Part shown: positions 49,339 to 61,322 of the stretch, piece by piece | How positions within the stretch are numbered: position 1 is the stretch's first letter | Layout of the letters: each line of letters starts with the position of its first letter | Source of the DNA: Agaricus subrufescens | Lineage: Eukaryota; Basidiomycota; Agaricomycetes; Agaricales; Agaricaceae | Reading direction: 5' to 3' | Assembly: GCA_029945375.1 (NCBI GenBank) | Contig: CM057061.1 | Location: 2,914,001-2,978,000, forward strand | DNA length: 64,000 bases | Notes under the pieces: generated by a model | What the model saw: the letters and a program-made list of their open reading frames with translations, nothing else | Database searches by the model: none | Told to the model about the DNA's origin: nothing | Translations under genes and position numbers: made by a program

Positions 49339-51150
49339 GGGAGAGCGGGTATGGGGGTGGGGACGGTAGGCTGGAGCTTATGTATTGAGTGGCCGCAGGG
49401 TAGCCATGTGCATACAATTCCCAAATCACCATCACCCCTCCTTTCCTTGCATTCTAAACACCCACAGTCCAGTCCGTTCTATTCCTGAGGATTTCTACTT
49501 CTTGTAATTGGATGGGCGGGTGACGTATTCCCCGGTGTCGGATAGCACCAGACGGGCTCAGAGAAGACGAAGACATCTAACCTATGTCATTTTTCCCAGG
49601 CCACAGGTTCGTGTCAGGTCTTGTCCCTGGCAGGCGCGCCGAGGCTAGGCTGAATATGTTCCAAGACAATCATTGTCGCACGATCTGCTGGCGCTGCAGC
49701 CATCTATGTAGAACCAGAAAAAAATATCCTGCATCACGAACACTTCCATCGGAAAACACTACTTAGGCGAGTCATTTGTCCTCGGCCCGAGAAAAGTCAC
49801 ACCAACTTACAAAATGCGAACTCTAAATGGATCTTATCATACCCTTTTCGGACGACATGCGGAACAAACCAGAGTTCAATGGAAAATGTTCCTGATAGGG
49901 AAAGGGGGCCGTGACCCTAAAACCCGAAAGACCCTTGGGTTTTGACCTAGTTTTGACCTCAGGCTTACAGGGACATATTTTTGTTTGAGGGTTCAAGAAT
50001 CGCTGCATCCACAGTATTATTATTGGACGGAAAACGTCACATCGACCCCGGAAAGCCATCATATTGGCACAACCCTTGATGCCCTGAGCCCGAGTCTACG
50101 CCCGACAGTTGGGACCTGTTTTTTTCTGAGTATCAAGGAGTCGAATCATCTAAGATAAGACTGGAAGTTGGGGAACCCTCAAAATCTGACCGGAGTATGC
50201 TTAAGTGAAGGCATAACGATAGTCCTCATAGGAATGAATTCCTGAAGTATAAAGTTCCTCAAGCAGGCAAATGAACAATTGTGAGTAGGCAGATATGTAG
50301 TCAGGCTTCAAGTAGCTCAAGAACATTTAACCTTTCGAACCTGAACCTTCGGGATCAGTTCTGTATTCTCGAAACCACTGTCCCGTGGATCGTCTCCCAT
50401 CAAAACAAAGTAATAAGATGAAATGTATCACGGGCCCTGACTGCACGAGTGATGGAAGATTTAGACCTTAGATACAGTCATTTCTATCAAACTAATGCAA
50501 GAATTCAACATATTGGCGACGCAGCAGGGTTTATTGCATACTTTACGAACTTTTACCCCACCGGCTTTGAGATACTTGCGAGTGTAATGCACGAGCTCTG
50601 GAAGGATCAACCAACGCCGTCACAATGTCCACAAGATGATGCCCGGCCGAACGTAAAGATAGCCAGAAACATTTTTATCATGCATGTCCACAATACGATC
50701 CCTTACGCAATGCCGAGCGTAGCAGTCAAAACCACTCTCAACGAATAGCTGTGCTAAGAGCGATGGAGAAAGGCAATTATAAATCGGCTCGGATGAGATG
50801 CAGGACAAGTGATGGTGCGCCCATATCTTGTGCCGGTGGATTGATATAGCGACCTCACTGGGCGCGGTGGCGCCGGAGAGTCCCCATAATCATTTACTTG
50901 GAGCAAAACTAAAGTTGAGTAGAGGCTTTCGCGGCATAGTTCATCCGGGTAAAGCGGAATTAAGTCGAGCATCAAATACACTCGTCAGTATCATTCGGCA
51001 TTGTGGAGAAATGAGCCAAAATTCCCCTTCTTTAAGCTCCATGCTTCGCGGTGCCGCAGGAAATCCATTAATAGTCCGGTCAATAGCTATAAAGTAGTGC
51101 CCGTTCGCGTTAATTCACTGCCATTATCACTTACTTTCCTGCGCATACCA
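49339..51150. other. intergenic, no supported gene
   Basis: 1.8 kb. A 100-codon plus-strand frame at 50449-50748 has an ATG at 50452 but no recognisable domain. Near 49918 an inverted AAAACCC...GGGTTTT pair could be the edge of a small repeat. Confidence 0.5.
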
Positions 51151-51841
51151 ATGGCAACCTTGAAAGACGGCCTCTATCAAATTCGCTTCGTCCCCTCGGG
51201 CATCAAGCCACCTTTTACTGGTGGTTTGTACGCCACAGCAACCGATCTAGGTGAACCTGTTCTTGCTGAGGTACAGGGATCTAAGGGTATCCAAAATGTA
51301 TCGTGATTTCCCTGTCTTGAGTGAGATGGTGTGCTGAAGTATGGATTTATAGTGGCAAGTTACTCGGAACGACAACGGCAAGTACATCATCACCCAGCCA
51401 GGATTTTCATCCAAACTTGCTGGAATCGGTCCCGTTTTGTTGGGATGGAGTCTGTCAAACCCCTCGTTGAAGTTTCCCGGGGGACCTATTTTGTTCAAAG
51501 TTGATTATGCGGAACTGGAATTGGAGCCTGAAGGCCAAGGAGAGAACCTCGTCTACGGGTAGGTCGAATTTTTCTGGTAATGACTGATTTCGAATGATTG
51601 ATACACTTCTACTTGAAGCGTGAAAGTTCCTAACCCCCAAGGCATACACGGTGCTGGGCTCGATTTCGAGTTCTACGTGGCTGATGACAAACATACGGTA
51701 GGCTGTGTTATTGTCTAGCCATAGCAGAGTTCTTTGTGTTCTGATCATTCAACATAGGTCACTAGTGAAGCCTATTGGTCCACTCTTCGTGGCGGTCGCC
51801 CCCATCCCCACTGGCAGTTTATCCCCGTTCCACAGAAATAG
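51151..51841 (+). CDS. small beta-trefoil-like protein, possibly I66-type serine protease inhibitor
   Basis: Four exons: 51151-51297, 51353-51558, 51619-51697, 51758-51841 (516 nt, 171 residues). No signal peptide. The N-terminus MATLKDGLYQIRFVPSG and the later WQVTRNDNGKYIITQPG resemble the repeat units (GLYxI..., W.V...NGxYxI) of mushroom serine protease inhibitors of MEROPS family I66. The C-terminal part (LKFPGGPILF, VKVPNPQGIHGAGLDFEFYV, HWQFIPVPQK) is less typical. Such inhibitors are cytosolic defence proteins in basidiomycetes. Gene structure is well supported by phase; the family assignment is tentative. Confidence 0.6.
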
Positions 51842-52658
51842 CGCGTGAGCGAAAGCAGAGACTTGTGCTTATACTAGTGCAAGAGTGTCTAAATCTTGAA
51901 CGAATGTACTATATGAACCATTGCCCAGTATCGTTGAAAGCTTTTAGCCAAATCCAGTAACAAAGAGTCGAGTTGACTACCTGACGTAGTAGTCAAAGTT
52001 CTGATTCATTCACTCGAATCCGCGTAAGTGGTCGGCTAAGCGTCCGAGCCTCGACATAGCCAAAGATAACACTCAAATGAGCGATGTCAAGGAGTATAGG
52101 CAAAGATACTAGCTGAGGTCTGTGGTGGAAGTCGAAGTCAAAGACGAGCACGTGCGTCGGTAGGCAAGGCATGATCTAAGATCTTCTAATTTAAGTTATA
52201 CATGGTACAACAATGTGTTGTTGTATGGTGAGGCGAGATGAAACCTCAACAACCTTCAACGTGGACAAGGCGACTAGGATATAATTCAATCCGGCTTGCC
52301 GCTGTCTTTCCAACACTTATGAGCGCTGATTTATGTGATATCTACCTGTGAAACTCTCCGTCGTGTTGTCCACTTAACCACATTTGGCATGAATATGTCC
52401 CATGTTTGTATCATTTTATTTTAGCGGAAACAATTGTTACGGTACATGAAAAAATAGCAATGCTGTTAACACAATGATAGTGAAACTCTGCGTAGTGACT
52501 GCGCATAACTCGGTATGAGACATACAACCTAGGGTATCCACGGCATCTACTAGTACAGCGCAGCGTCTAGAAGACCTGTTAAAATACAAAAAGGTCTGCA
52601 GGTAATAAAAGAGTAGGTGTCGCGTAGGGTAGAAAGAAATATACAGAATAAGAATATG
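51842..52658. other. intergenic
   Basis: About 0.8 kb between convergent genes, nothing recognised. Confidence 0.5.
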
Positions 52659-53291
52659 CTACTGTCTAAATTGTATGATCCATGTGTTTGAACCTTTTGC
52701 TTGCTCGAGTCTCCTGAAATGAAGGGTACTACTCGGAAGAAAGTCCACACGTCTGAGGCCTTTACACCGTTCCTGTTCCCGAAACTTGGGGGGTGCACGG
52801 CGCTCCCACCTATCGTAAAATGCCAAGGCAATTTGGTCTTGTCTCTCCCGAGACTGTTTTGCAAAGTCTTCTGCTGTGGCTGCAATCCGGAGATTGTTAT
52901 ATATACCCATCAGCAGGTCGAAGACAGTGAGGCAATAGTGTTCGGTAGATATGGTAATAGGCCAGGGAAGGTGGCGAGATTCAAGGGTGATTGAACGTAT
53001 GGGTGGTTCTGTCGCTGGTTCATTAAGCTCCTCCTGCAGCTTCATGTTACGAATAGAGGGGTTGTCCAATGGGTGGACGGATACATTGAAATCAAAGGTC
53101 GGCTCAGCAAGACAGCGACGCAGTAGATTTGGGGTGTATGGCGGAGGTTCGGGACACGAAACGGTAGGTGACGCAGGCGGCGAAGCTTCTTGAATATGGA
53201 TGGCGGGTAGAACATCCTGTAGAGTTGACTTGGTAGAGGAAGCGGGATCACCCTTTCCCGTCACGAGAAAGTGAACACGTAGGCGAGCCAT
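52659..53291 (-). CDS. DUF6699-domain protein, paralogue 1
   Basis: Single exon, 210 residues from MARLRVHFLVTG (ATG at 53291). Earlier in-frame codons upstream (to 53447) are not used here because the paralogue starts at the matching place. A proline-rich N-terminus is followed by TFDFNVSVHPLDNPSIR, SRHLPWPITISTEHYCLTV, GIYNNLR, a helical stretch, and KGLRRVDFLPSSTLHFRRLE. The pattern WPITI...V.D.L..IY..L....RVDFL is that of the basidiomycete domain DUF6699, of unknown function. Same orientation as its paralogue 1.0 kb upstream. Confidence 0.82.
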   Translation of the reverse strand: MARLRVHFLVTGKGDPASSTKSTLQDVLPAIHIQEASPPASPTVSCPEPPPYTPNLLRRCLAEPTFDFNVSVHPLDNPSIRNMKLQEELNEPATEPPIRSITLESRHLPWPITISTEHYCLTVFDLLMGIYNNLRIAATAEDFAKQSRERQDQIALAFYDRWERRAPPKFREQERCKGLRRVDFLPSSTLHFRRLEQAKGSNTWIIQFRQ

Positions 53292-54324
53292 AGTAATGTG
53301 GATGAAGAAGTGGGGTAATACCTGGGTAATACAAAGGAGCACTGACTTTAAATATTGCGAGGCTGGTGGCGGCGATGCGCCGCACGAGTACAGCCTCTTC
53401 ATGAGCACTTCATCAACCCCACGGCTGTACGCCTGTGGGACGTGCAATTGATAGCCACCGTCATAAAGCTCTGCTTGGTGTCACATTTCCGGGATTTACC
53501 CGAGTTAGACTAGCTGTTGGTAGTCATTCGATGTCATGGAGAATACCAAGAACCAACGTGCGACGTCAATTCCCACTGTTGGCCCCCGGTCACTACGGCC
53601 TAATACGGGTCTGTTTCCCGGCGCTCATCGAAGACTTCGACTACTGTGCGACTTACAACGCATCTCATCAGTAGCCGGGCAGGTTGCATAGGTTAAGTAG
53701 TCGGACAAGCTACCATCGGCGAGATCGGAGGTGCGGTCAATCTTCGCACGGTCTGTTTTCGGAGAAAGAAACTGTCGACATGTTATGGAGTTAACACCGC
53801 CATGTCAGAGCGCAACACAAATCGTTTCCAGTACGGGCTGTGCACGAGTACCTCCATCGTCGTTCGCCCTGGCGAACCCACACGGGACCTAGGTGGTGTG
53901 ATTGGAAATGATTTCGATCCTCGATCGATCGTGATCGAATCCCAGAGATCATTCCCCGTGTTTTTCCCAGAGGGTTCCCGAGTCAGGGACGACTTTAGTG
54001 ACGACATATCACACAGGGCTGATAAAGAGATAGTGCATTGTTCTACATGTAAGTACTAAATGATATGCAAGTTTTCCGTATGGATAGGGGGTATCTACAA
54101 TGTGGGTTTACAAGATTATGCCATAAAAACCAAAGACCCAAAGAAATAGAGAAACTGAGCATATAGTTGCCTAGATACATAGGAGAAATAAGATGCGTAG
54201 GAAGAGGCGAGCACATGATAAAAGGAATAACGATAGGCCGTCCGCTTGGGGTGATATAGTATAGATAAAGATAGCACCCGCTTGAGGTCAATGGTGCACG
54301 GTGAAGAAGCGTAGCGCATGTTCA
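53292..54324. other. intergenic between DUF6699 paralogues
   Basis: 1 kb, no supported gene. Confidence 0.5.
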
Positions 54325-54957
54325 TCACCTGAAGTGAACGATCCACGGGTTTGAGCCTTTCCCTACTTCAAGACCGTTGAAGTGCAGGGCGTCGGGTGGA
54401 AGAAAATCCACCCGTCTGAGGCCTTTGTTCAACTCTTGTGCCTGATACTCGGGAGGAGTGCGGCGCTGAATCCGATCGTGGAATGCTGCAGATATTTCAC
54501 TCTGCTTCTTCGGCGACTGCTGCTCGAATTCAGCTCGTAACGCGTGAGTTCTGAGGTTATTGTATATCCCAACGAGCGAATCCAAAGCGGAGAGACAGCT
54601 GCCGTCGGTGGATATGGTTATCGGCCAGGGGAGATGGCGAGACCGAAGAGTGAGACTACTTGTGTAGAGCTCAGCCACTGGTGAATTTAACTCTTTTTGT
54701 AGCTTGATGTCGTTACGAATAGAGGGATTGAATAATGGGTGGGTGGATACATCAAAGTCGAAAGTCGGCTTGATGAGGGCGCGATGTAACCGAGATTGAT
54801 TAGGAGATGCGGGCGACGGGCAAGGTGACACCGTCTTGGGAAGGGGGATGAGGTGTTGAGCGTGTTGCGGAGGTGTGGCAGGACCTAGACTCTCGTTGGT
54901 GGAAGCAGGAGATGCGAAACGAACACGTCGTTTGGGCATGTTCGATTGTTGGTCCAT
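54325..54957 (-). CDS. DUF6699-domain protein, paralogue 2
   Basis: Single exon, 210 residues from ATG at 54957 (MDQQSNMPKRRVRFASPAST). A basic RRVRF start and proline-rich linker precede the domain: KPTFDFDVSTHPLFNPSIR, SRHLPWPITISTDGSCLSAL, GIYNNLRTHALRAEFEQ, KGLRRVDFLPPDALHFNGLE, ending NPWIVHFR. About half of the positions of the domain match the neighbour by eye, so it is an older tandem duplicate. Function unknown. Confidence 0.82.
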   Translation of the reverse strand: MDQQSNMPKRRVRFASPASTNESLGPATPPQHAQHLIPLPKTVSPCPSPASPNQSRLHRALIKPTFDFDVSTHPLFNPSIRNDIKLQKELNSPVAELYTSSLTLRSRHLPWPITISTDGSCLSALDSLVGIYNNLRTHALRAEFEQQSPKKQSEISAAFHDRIQRRTPPEYQAQELNKGLRRVDFLPPDALHFNGLEVGKGSNPWIVHFR

Positions 54958-57900
54958 GTTCAAAAGTAATTGGAGGGTGGGGATGGGGCAGCAGTGCTGA
55001 GGCCTATGTATAGGGGCATACTATTTAAATGTTCGAGAGTAAAGTGATTTATTGACTCATCGGAGATAATAGACCTGCGTCATTCCAAAAATAAACCGGG
55101 CGGTGCGGCCCCGCCGTTTTTCCACGCCCGCATGCGCACCGCCGCGCTGCCGTTGAATTTCCTTTTTCGGAGCTCATGAGCCTCGCGGCAGTACACGTCC
55201 ATGTCATTCAATGGCATGCTCCTGCTCCACACCTGCTACTTTAAGACGATACAATTTCCGCCCAGGCCCCTCGTAACAGCCTCATTGCTCGAAATACAAT
55301 GTATATATTCCAATTTCGATCCGCAGGACCCGCCGACCAGCGTCTAGGTGGGCCAGTGCTCCAGCGCTCCTCAACCACCGGACTTCTATGCATTGTTAAA
55401 CTGATGAAAATGATAGCAGACGAAAATGTCGATATTTGCGTGACGTGTTCCGCAGTAACCAGCGTTGCGCAGATAGCCATTACTCCAACCGAACGTTTCT
55501 GCGTTTTCTGTCAAAACAATTTCATATGTTCTAGGCGTCGATGAAAACGCAATCCATCAGAGATCGATAAAGTAATGTACCTATATTAACATTGCTTAGA
55601 AGTAAGAAGGCATCAAAGCAGACTATATTTGGAACTGGCATCTATGAAGCTCATAAATTGCTCATAAATTGCTTCTTGGAAATGGACGCGGGTTTAGAAA
55701 GGTTTGTATTCGGTTTAAGGGTTACCGCCTCAGAGCACGGCCTCTGTTCTCGCTTGACCGGATTATTCTGCTTCTACGATAAACCTTTATCTGGCCCAAG
55801 GTGGACCAGTGTGTTCTCTCCTGGGACAAGTCTTACCACCGATCACTGTCGATGTTAATTGATTTGATGGTCGACAGCCACGCGCTGTATCTGCCGTATT
55901 ATGGTGCTAGGTTTCTTGGCTCTGCCACACGAGTAAATGATAGCCGTACGGTACATATGTCTCCGCCTCAGCATTCGACCACATTACCCCTTCCATCGGG
56001 ACTCATGCCATCACCTTAGGAACACATGACCTCGAGCTCGGGAGCTCGGAGAGCCCGAACCACGAGTCGTATCCTGACGAATTATTCTTGAGCTGAAAAA
56101 AAAAATTTCACCGTCTTCTCTGGTTCTTCTGCCGTTTAGAGTGGAGGCACAGCCCAGTAACATCTCCATTCGTTGATAGTGAGATCACCCTTTCCTTTTG
56201 CGCTATGATGATTCAAATGGCTCCACCAAGTCTTCTGTACTAGTTTTTCCTACTGTCTAGCCGTGATCATGACTCGAAGCATCCCAACTTGTAGGGTACT
56301 TCCTGAAGTTCATTTCCGCTGGTGGGCTGTGATCATCGGAGCCAACTGGTACCAATCATGGACCGCTTACGGCTAGGCCCACGTCAAATCCACGTAAGAT
56401 CGCTCTGCCATTGAGTGGCCAGGTAAGTCAAAGTGTTTATGCCAACACCACTTCATGAAAATCTCGACTGGAGAGTGCCGGCTTGGCATAACCTATTTCT
56501 TGATTTCATCCCCTTCTCGTGGTACTCTTTGTTTTGTTTTCTTCTTTTCCTATGTTTTTCTTACCGAAGATACTATTCAGTAAGTGGGCCATACTTCTGT
56601 GTAGCACATTGCGCATTCACGGAAAAATGAATGAACAAGGGCTTTCTACTTCTACTCTTCACTTCATTTGATGAGATGGAACGTACAAACGCGCCTGCAT
56701 TTGAATTGACAGAGCAAGAAAATGACCAGCTTGTTACGTTCGGTTCATTAACACATGTGGATAACCCATACAAAAGATCTTCCCTAAAGAAAAGCCGCGC
56801 ATCAGCATTCATTACCTCTGTGATTGTTTTACATAGCACTCAACATGAGTCATTCCTACTCAATGCTCAAGTCACAATGAGACTGCTGACTGCCGCTGGT
56901 CATTCATAGATTCAGACCCCGTTTTTCATCTACGAGAAACGGAGGACTTTTTTGGAACGGGTACTTCTTTCCGCATTGTTTTTTTTTAACCCGGTAATTG
57001 GCATTTGATGCCAGGGCTCTAAATCGGGACTGCGAGACACTGCTTCATATTCGGATTGACACTTAAATTGACAGATAAGGGTGTGTTCTATGTTCTACTG
57101 TCAGATTCGAGCCGAACAACGTTTGACACAAGGGTATTTGACATAAAAAAAAACTTTGAAAGTCAGTTATTAACTCGGAGGCCCTGCAGTGCGCGTTCTG
57201 TTCGGTTGAGCCGGGAAAGGTGTAGTTCCATCCAAACTTGTCTGTATCGGCTGTGTAGACCTGCGATCGCAGTAAGAGATGCAGAAGCCTCCAAAAAGGT
57301 GGCTTCCCACTGTAAATCTGTAAGGAGAAGTGAAGAAAAAAATTGTCACTCACCAACGTAAGTAACGCTATAGAAGTCCCTTGGATAGCTTGTGAGCTCT
57401 CGTGCTTAGGCCAAATTTGAACAAGGGCAAAAGACGACTCCGATGAGCGACAACAACCCTGCGCTCAGCTCAGGAGCTGCTGCATTTGACTCCGATCACA
57501 GTGCGGTTACAGTTTCATATCCCGCCCTTGATTATGATTTCAGTTCGCACAAGCACTAGATACACGATTCACATCGAGGCCATTCAGTAAAGTAGACCGC
57601 CCAGAAACAGTGGTTCTGCACTACATTCCCCAGTAGGAAGTATCTTCCTTCGTAACCCGCACCCGCTGAACGGTGACAGTGAATCTCGTATGCTGTTGTT
57701 ACCATGTCTGTTTCTGTTTCAACATGATTCACAGGCTGCCCTTGCTCCGCAACTCGAGTTCACAGAAGGATTTAACAAAGGATCATCAAAAGATACCGAT
57801 CCTTGATCATTGTGCAACTAGAGTGTCCAAACTTCAGCACACTGAAAGAAATCGTATTCTCTCACTCTCATTTCATTCAATGTGCTACCTATGGTGCATG

Positions 57901-57969
57901 GTGTGAGGTGATGTATACGAGACGGGAGGAAGAAGAAAACGAGAACTCATAAAAATTACAGCTGCCAGA
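54958..57969. other. long intergenic, no supported gene
   Basis: 3 kb. It starts with a GC-rich block near 55095-55160 (GCGGTGCGGCCCCGCCG). Frames at 55299-55544, 56631-56909 and 57056-57361 lack domains and splice partners. Confidence 0.5.
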
Positions 57970-58043
57970 TGGCCAACGTGGGGATCGAACCCAAGACCTT
58001 CGCGTTATTAGCACGACGCTCTAACCAACTGAGCTAGTCGGCC
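57970..58043 (-). tRNA. tRNA-Ile (AAT), no intron
   Basis: On the minus strand, 74 nt with acceptor GGCCGAC/GTTGGCC, D arm TAGCTCAGTTGGTTAGA, anticodon stem-loop TCGTG-CTAATAA-CGCGA (anticodon AAT), variable AGGTC, T arm GGGTTCGATCC and discriminator A. Confidence 0.96.
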
Positions 58044-60338
58044 CATGCAACCAAATTTGTTGGCGTCTAGATTGACTTTCACGAGAAACGCTATCCCCGC
58101 CCCCAAAAAAACCCTTGATAGCGACGAGAGTAGAACTGTCCTGCAAGTGGTTTTTGCGTGCTTGAAACGCCAAGTCGTGGGGAAGCCTGGGCTATATATG
58201 GCAAACTATGATCGGCGTCGGTCAATCACTTTACTGAAGGGTATATGAAGATGACAGGACCATAAAGTGATCTAGCTGCGCCGCACTCGAACAACCGGAG
58301 AGATCACCACGGCCCGGTTCTTAAGTTAGATACTACCTCTGGACAGCGAGTGACAGCTGCAATGTATATTTATTTAGTAGTATCCCATCATATCTACCGA
58401 GTAGGCTACTTTCAGAATTTTCTCTCTTATCTATCCATCAATGAAGGTGGCGCATGAAAAAAAAAGTGACTTTGTTACATATTGGACAAGAGAAGAGACC
58501 TCATGGAGCTTTAGAAGTACCACATACAAACACTAATTATAATTCACAAGGCGATTTGTCCAATGTCGTGCCGTGGCGCGGACTTTTCTGTGGCCCCCTT
58601 ATGAATGAGCAGCCTCCTTGGGGAAAGGATAAGGGTAAACTGTCTTACTATATTAAAAAAGAGGCTATAACAGAATTCTATCGCTAATAGAGAGAAAAAA
58701 AAGAAAACGCGAAGTGTGATGTTTTCAATTGAAGCACGAGGATAGGCGACAGCCTGAGTGGCGGGCGGGTGGCATTACTCAAATTGTCAGATACATCCGA
58801 CCACGTTGTGCCGGATATGATGCCGGCATGGTACAATGCGCCTGTTGGACTAAGGAACGCTTCAGCGAAGGAGAAGGCTGTCAAAATCGGCCACTTGGTG
58901 AAAGAATTGTAGGTTAATTCAACAATCATCATAGTGTGTGTGTGGCAAGTTCAACGCCACTGATGGTTTGAGTAGGAGGATCGCAAGGTTGTCATCAAGA
59001 CCTGCCATCGGGAAACGGATGCGCCCCTTCTAGTAGCGCACGAGTCCCGCTGATCTGAGGCGTTCACTCCACTAGCAGTGCAACTTGACGTCGGGGCGGA
59101 GTGAGATACTAATAACTTAGGTCAGTGCTATTAATGATCGGGTAGAGTACCAATCAGAAATTGGGTTAACGCTTAGTGCTCGGTATGGATCATGAGAGAT
59201 GATGCAAGACTTGACAAGCCGAGCCCCGGCAAGTTCTCTTTCGAGTCTCTAAAAAGACGATGAGGTCAATCGAACGTTTTTCCCAAACTTCGCTTTCGGC
59301 ACTGATCCCATTGATGAAAACCCAAAAATACCCTTTCATGTCTCTCGCGTCGAGTGGGAGTGTTTCCAGAAACTCTAGTGTGTACGTGTGTGCGGGTGTA
59401 CACAAGGCTTGTTAATGAACTTCTCGGAATTTGATAGTCAACACTGAAACAGACAAAAAATAAATAAATATCCCACTAGAAGCATAGGGGCAAAAAAAGG
59501 TAAGCTGAAATTAGGCTTTGGTCAAGTAAAGCCCCCACAAGAAAGTAAAGCGTAAGTGAGGAGGTAAGAGGGGGGGGGCGAAAAATAAGCGGTTTCCGGG
59601 TTTTGAATGAAATCACTCCACTGAAGTCACCTAAACTTGTCCTTTTCGCAATATCGGCCCCGGGGACCCATTTGACCCGAGTTTCATTAACTTGACAATT
59701 ATTTATATCAGCCGAGGTCAGATTGAAGAAAAATAGAAATTGTTGACCTGTGATGCAATACCTGTTTCAAATTGTAAACTGTGTTCGGTAAGGAGTGATT
59801 CTAGTGTGAAAAAAAAAATTAGACGTGGGTCAGGACCAAAAGGTTGTTGTCCATGGGCGTGGCACTGTACTGGTAAGTTAGACTTGAGATCCGAGGTGAC
59901 GGGATTTTTGAGTTTGTGACTCAACGTGCGAAACCCACCAGATCCGCTGGTGTCAAATGGGCTCTTCTAGAGCTTCGAAGAAGCACGCAACGTGTTTTCG
60001 TTTATTAGTTTCGGGTGGGGCAGCAACCCAAAAAAAATTGCAGAGACGTCAAGATGGTGGTGAACCAAGTCTCAAAACACCGAAGGGACGTGGGAAAAAT
60101 CCTTGCTATCAATATGGTAATAAGATGAGCCAAGGCTCCATAAGCGGGTTAACTTCCTGAGAGAGAAGCAATTACACTGGTGATTTCATTGCCTACAACA
60201 AAAATACACATTGCGGTTATGAAGTACAGAAATGGAAGTCTAGATAATCAAACACAATGAATACAAATGATATATGGGTATGCGGCGTAGTCGTAGTCGT
60301 AATCGTAGTGATAACAAGTAGGAAAGAGACATGGCCTT
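58044..60338. other. intergenic, no supported gene
   Basis: 2.3 kb. A 77-codon plus-strand frame (58454-58687) has no recognisable feature. G-run near 59571. Confidence 0.5.
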
Positions 60339-61187
60339 TTAGTGTAGTTCCTGACAGGCTGGTACAGCCATTATGGTATCCGGTCGTGCGACAGTCCATA
60401 GACATTTTCCTAACCGACTGCGTTGGCACCAAGCATCCCGCTCGCTGAACTCCCGCTCGCAATGAACAACGCGTAGGCGTTTGTCAATTCCCTGTAGCCC
60501 CTTGGCCAACTCTTCAGGAGTGGCAGGAGAAGTTGCTCGTTGCCAAGATGTGGTCACAACGACACTCTCCAGGCTCTCCATACCGCCCAACCTTCCGGCA
60601 TGTTTCGTCAAAAAGTCACGGTAGATATGGGATGCGAACGAGAGGTGTTTGAGGGATGTGAGTTCATTGACAGGAAAGTCGGGAGGGAGAGCCTCGAATT
60701 GGCGGAGGTGGGTGATTTGGGAACAGAGGTGGGTAGCGTGAGGAGTAATCATGAGGTCTTCCCATGGGCTCCAGACGGTCATCATGGTGAGCTCGCGCAG
60801 GGAGGTGTGAACGAAATTAGGCATGGTTGTGATGGACATTAATAAATTGCTCTGGCAAGCAAGGGTCACCAGATTGGTGCAAGCGCGAACGATAGAGACT
60901 TCCGACTTGTTGGCGGAGGGAGTCCAGAGGTGGTGAACAAAGGGGGTGAGGGTGGGGTAGCGGTCGAGTAGGTCGGCGAAGGACTGGACGGCCTGGCTCG
61001 AGAAGAGGTGGACGGGGACATGGCGGAGGCAGACAAAGCGCAGGGCCTGGTACCAGTCGCGTGACAGCAAAAGCCAGTTGCGATAGTCGACCTGGGAATC
61101 GGCTGCGGCGAGCTTTGCGATCTCGAGCACGAGCTCGTTGGGCAACGCCCAGGCACCGGCGTATTGCTTTGTGGCAGAGGAGGACAT
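60339..61187 (-). CDS. F-box-like / leucine-rich protein
   Basis: Single exon, 282 residues from ATG at 61187 (MSSSATKQYAGAWALPNE). Upstream in-frame codons contain no earlier ATG. ALPNELVLEIAKLAAADS followed by NWLLLSRDWYQAL fits an F-box-like helix pair. Irregular leucine-rich lines follow (HHLWTPSANKS, TNLVTLACQSNLL, LRELTMMTVWSPWEDL, LTSLKHLSFASH). The C-terminus is Trp- and Cys-containing. Likely a cousin of the gene at 48586. The role as an SCF adaptor is inferred from the family. Confidence 0.75.
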   Translation of the reverse strand: MSSSATKQYAGAWALPNELVLEIAKLAAADSQVDYRNWLLLSRDWYQALRFVCLRHVPVHLFSSQAVQSFADLLDRYPTLTPFVHHLWTPSANKSEVSIVRACTNLVTLACQSNLLMSITTMPNFVHTSLRELTMMTVWSPWEDLMITPHATHLCSQITHLRQFEALPPDFPVNELTSLKHLSFASHIYRDFLTKHAGRLGGMESLESVVVTTSWQRATSPATPEELAKGLQGIDKRLRVVHCEREFSERDAWCQRSRLGKCLWTVARPDTIMAVPACQELH

Positions 61188-61322
61188 TGAGGAAGCAGTG
61201 AGGCAGACGAGGAGACTCGCGGCGGTACTTATACTTCCCCACAGCAGCCATGGCGGCAACTCTTCCCGGGCTTACGAAACTCGATCGCTATCTACGCCTA
61301 ACGTACATCAGTTCTATTCCTC

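Noticed and set aside
49918..49950. AAAACCC...GGGTTTT inverted pair as a possible MITE end
   Set aside because: Too short, and no target duplication or second end could be found.
50449..50748. 100-codon plus-strand frame
   Set aside because: No recognisable motif, no paralogue in the window, no splice partner.
58262..58340. Possible 5S rRNA-like stretch (CCACGGCCCGG... TTAAGTTAGATACTACC)
   Set aside because: Only loose word matches. The expected 5S secondary structure and internal control region cannot be matched over the length.
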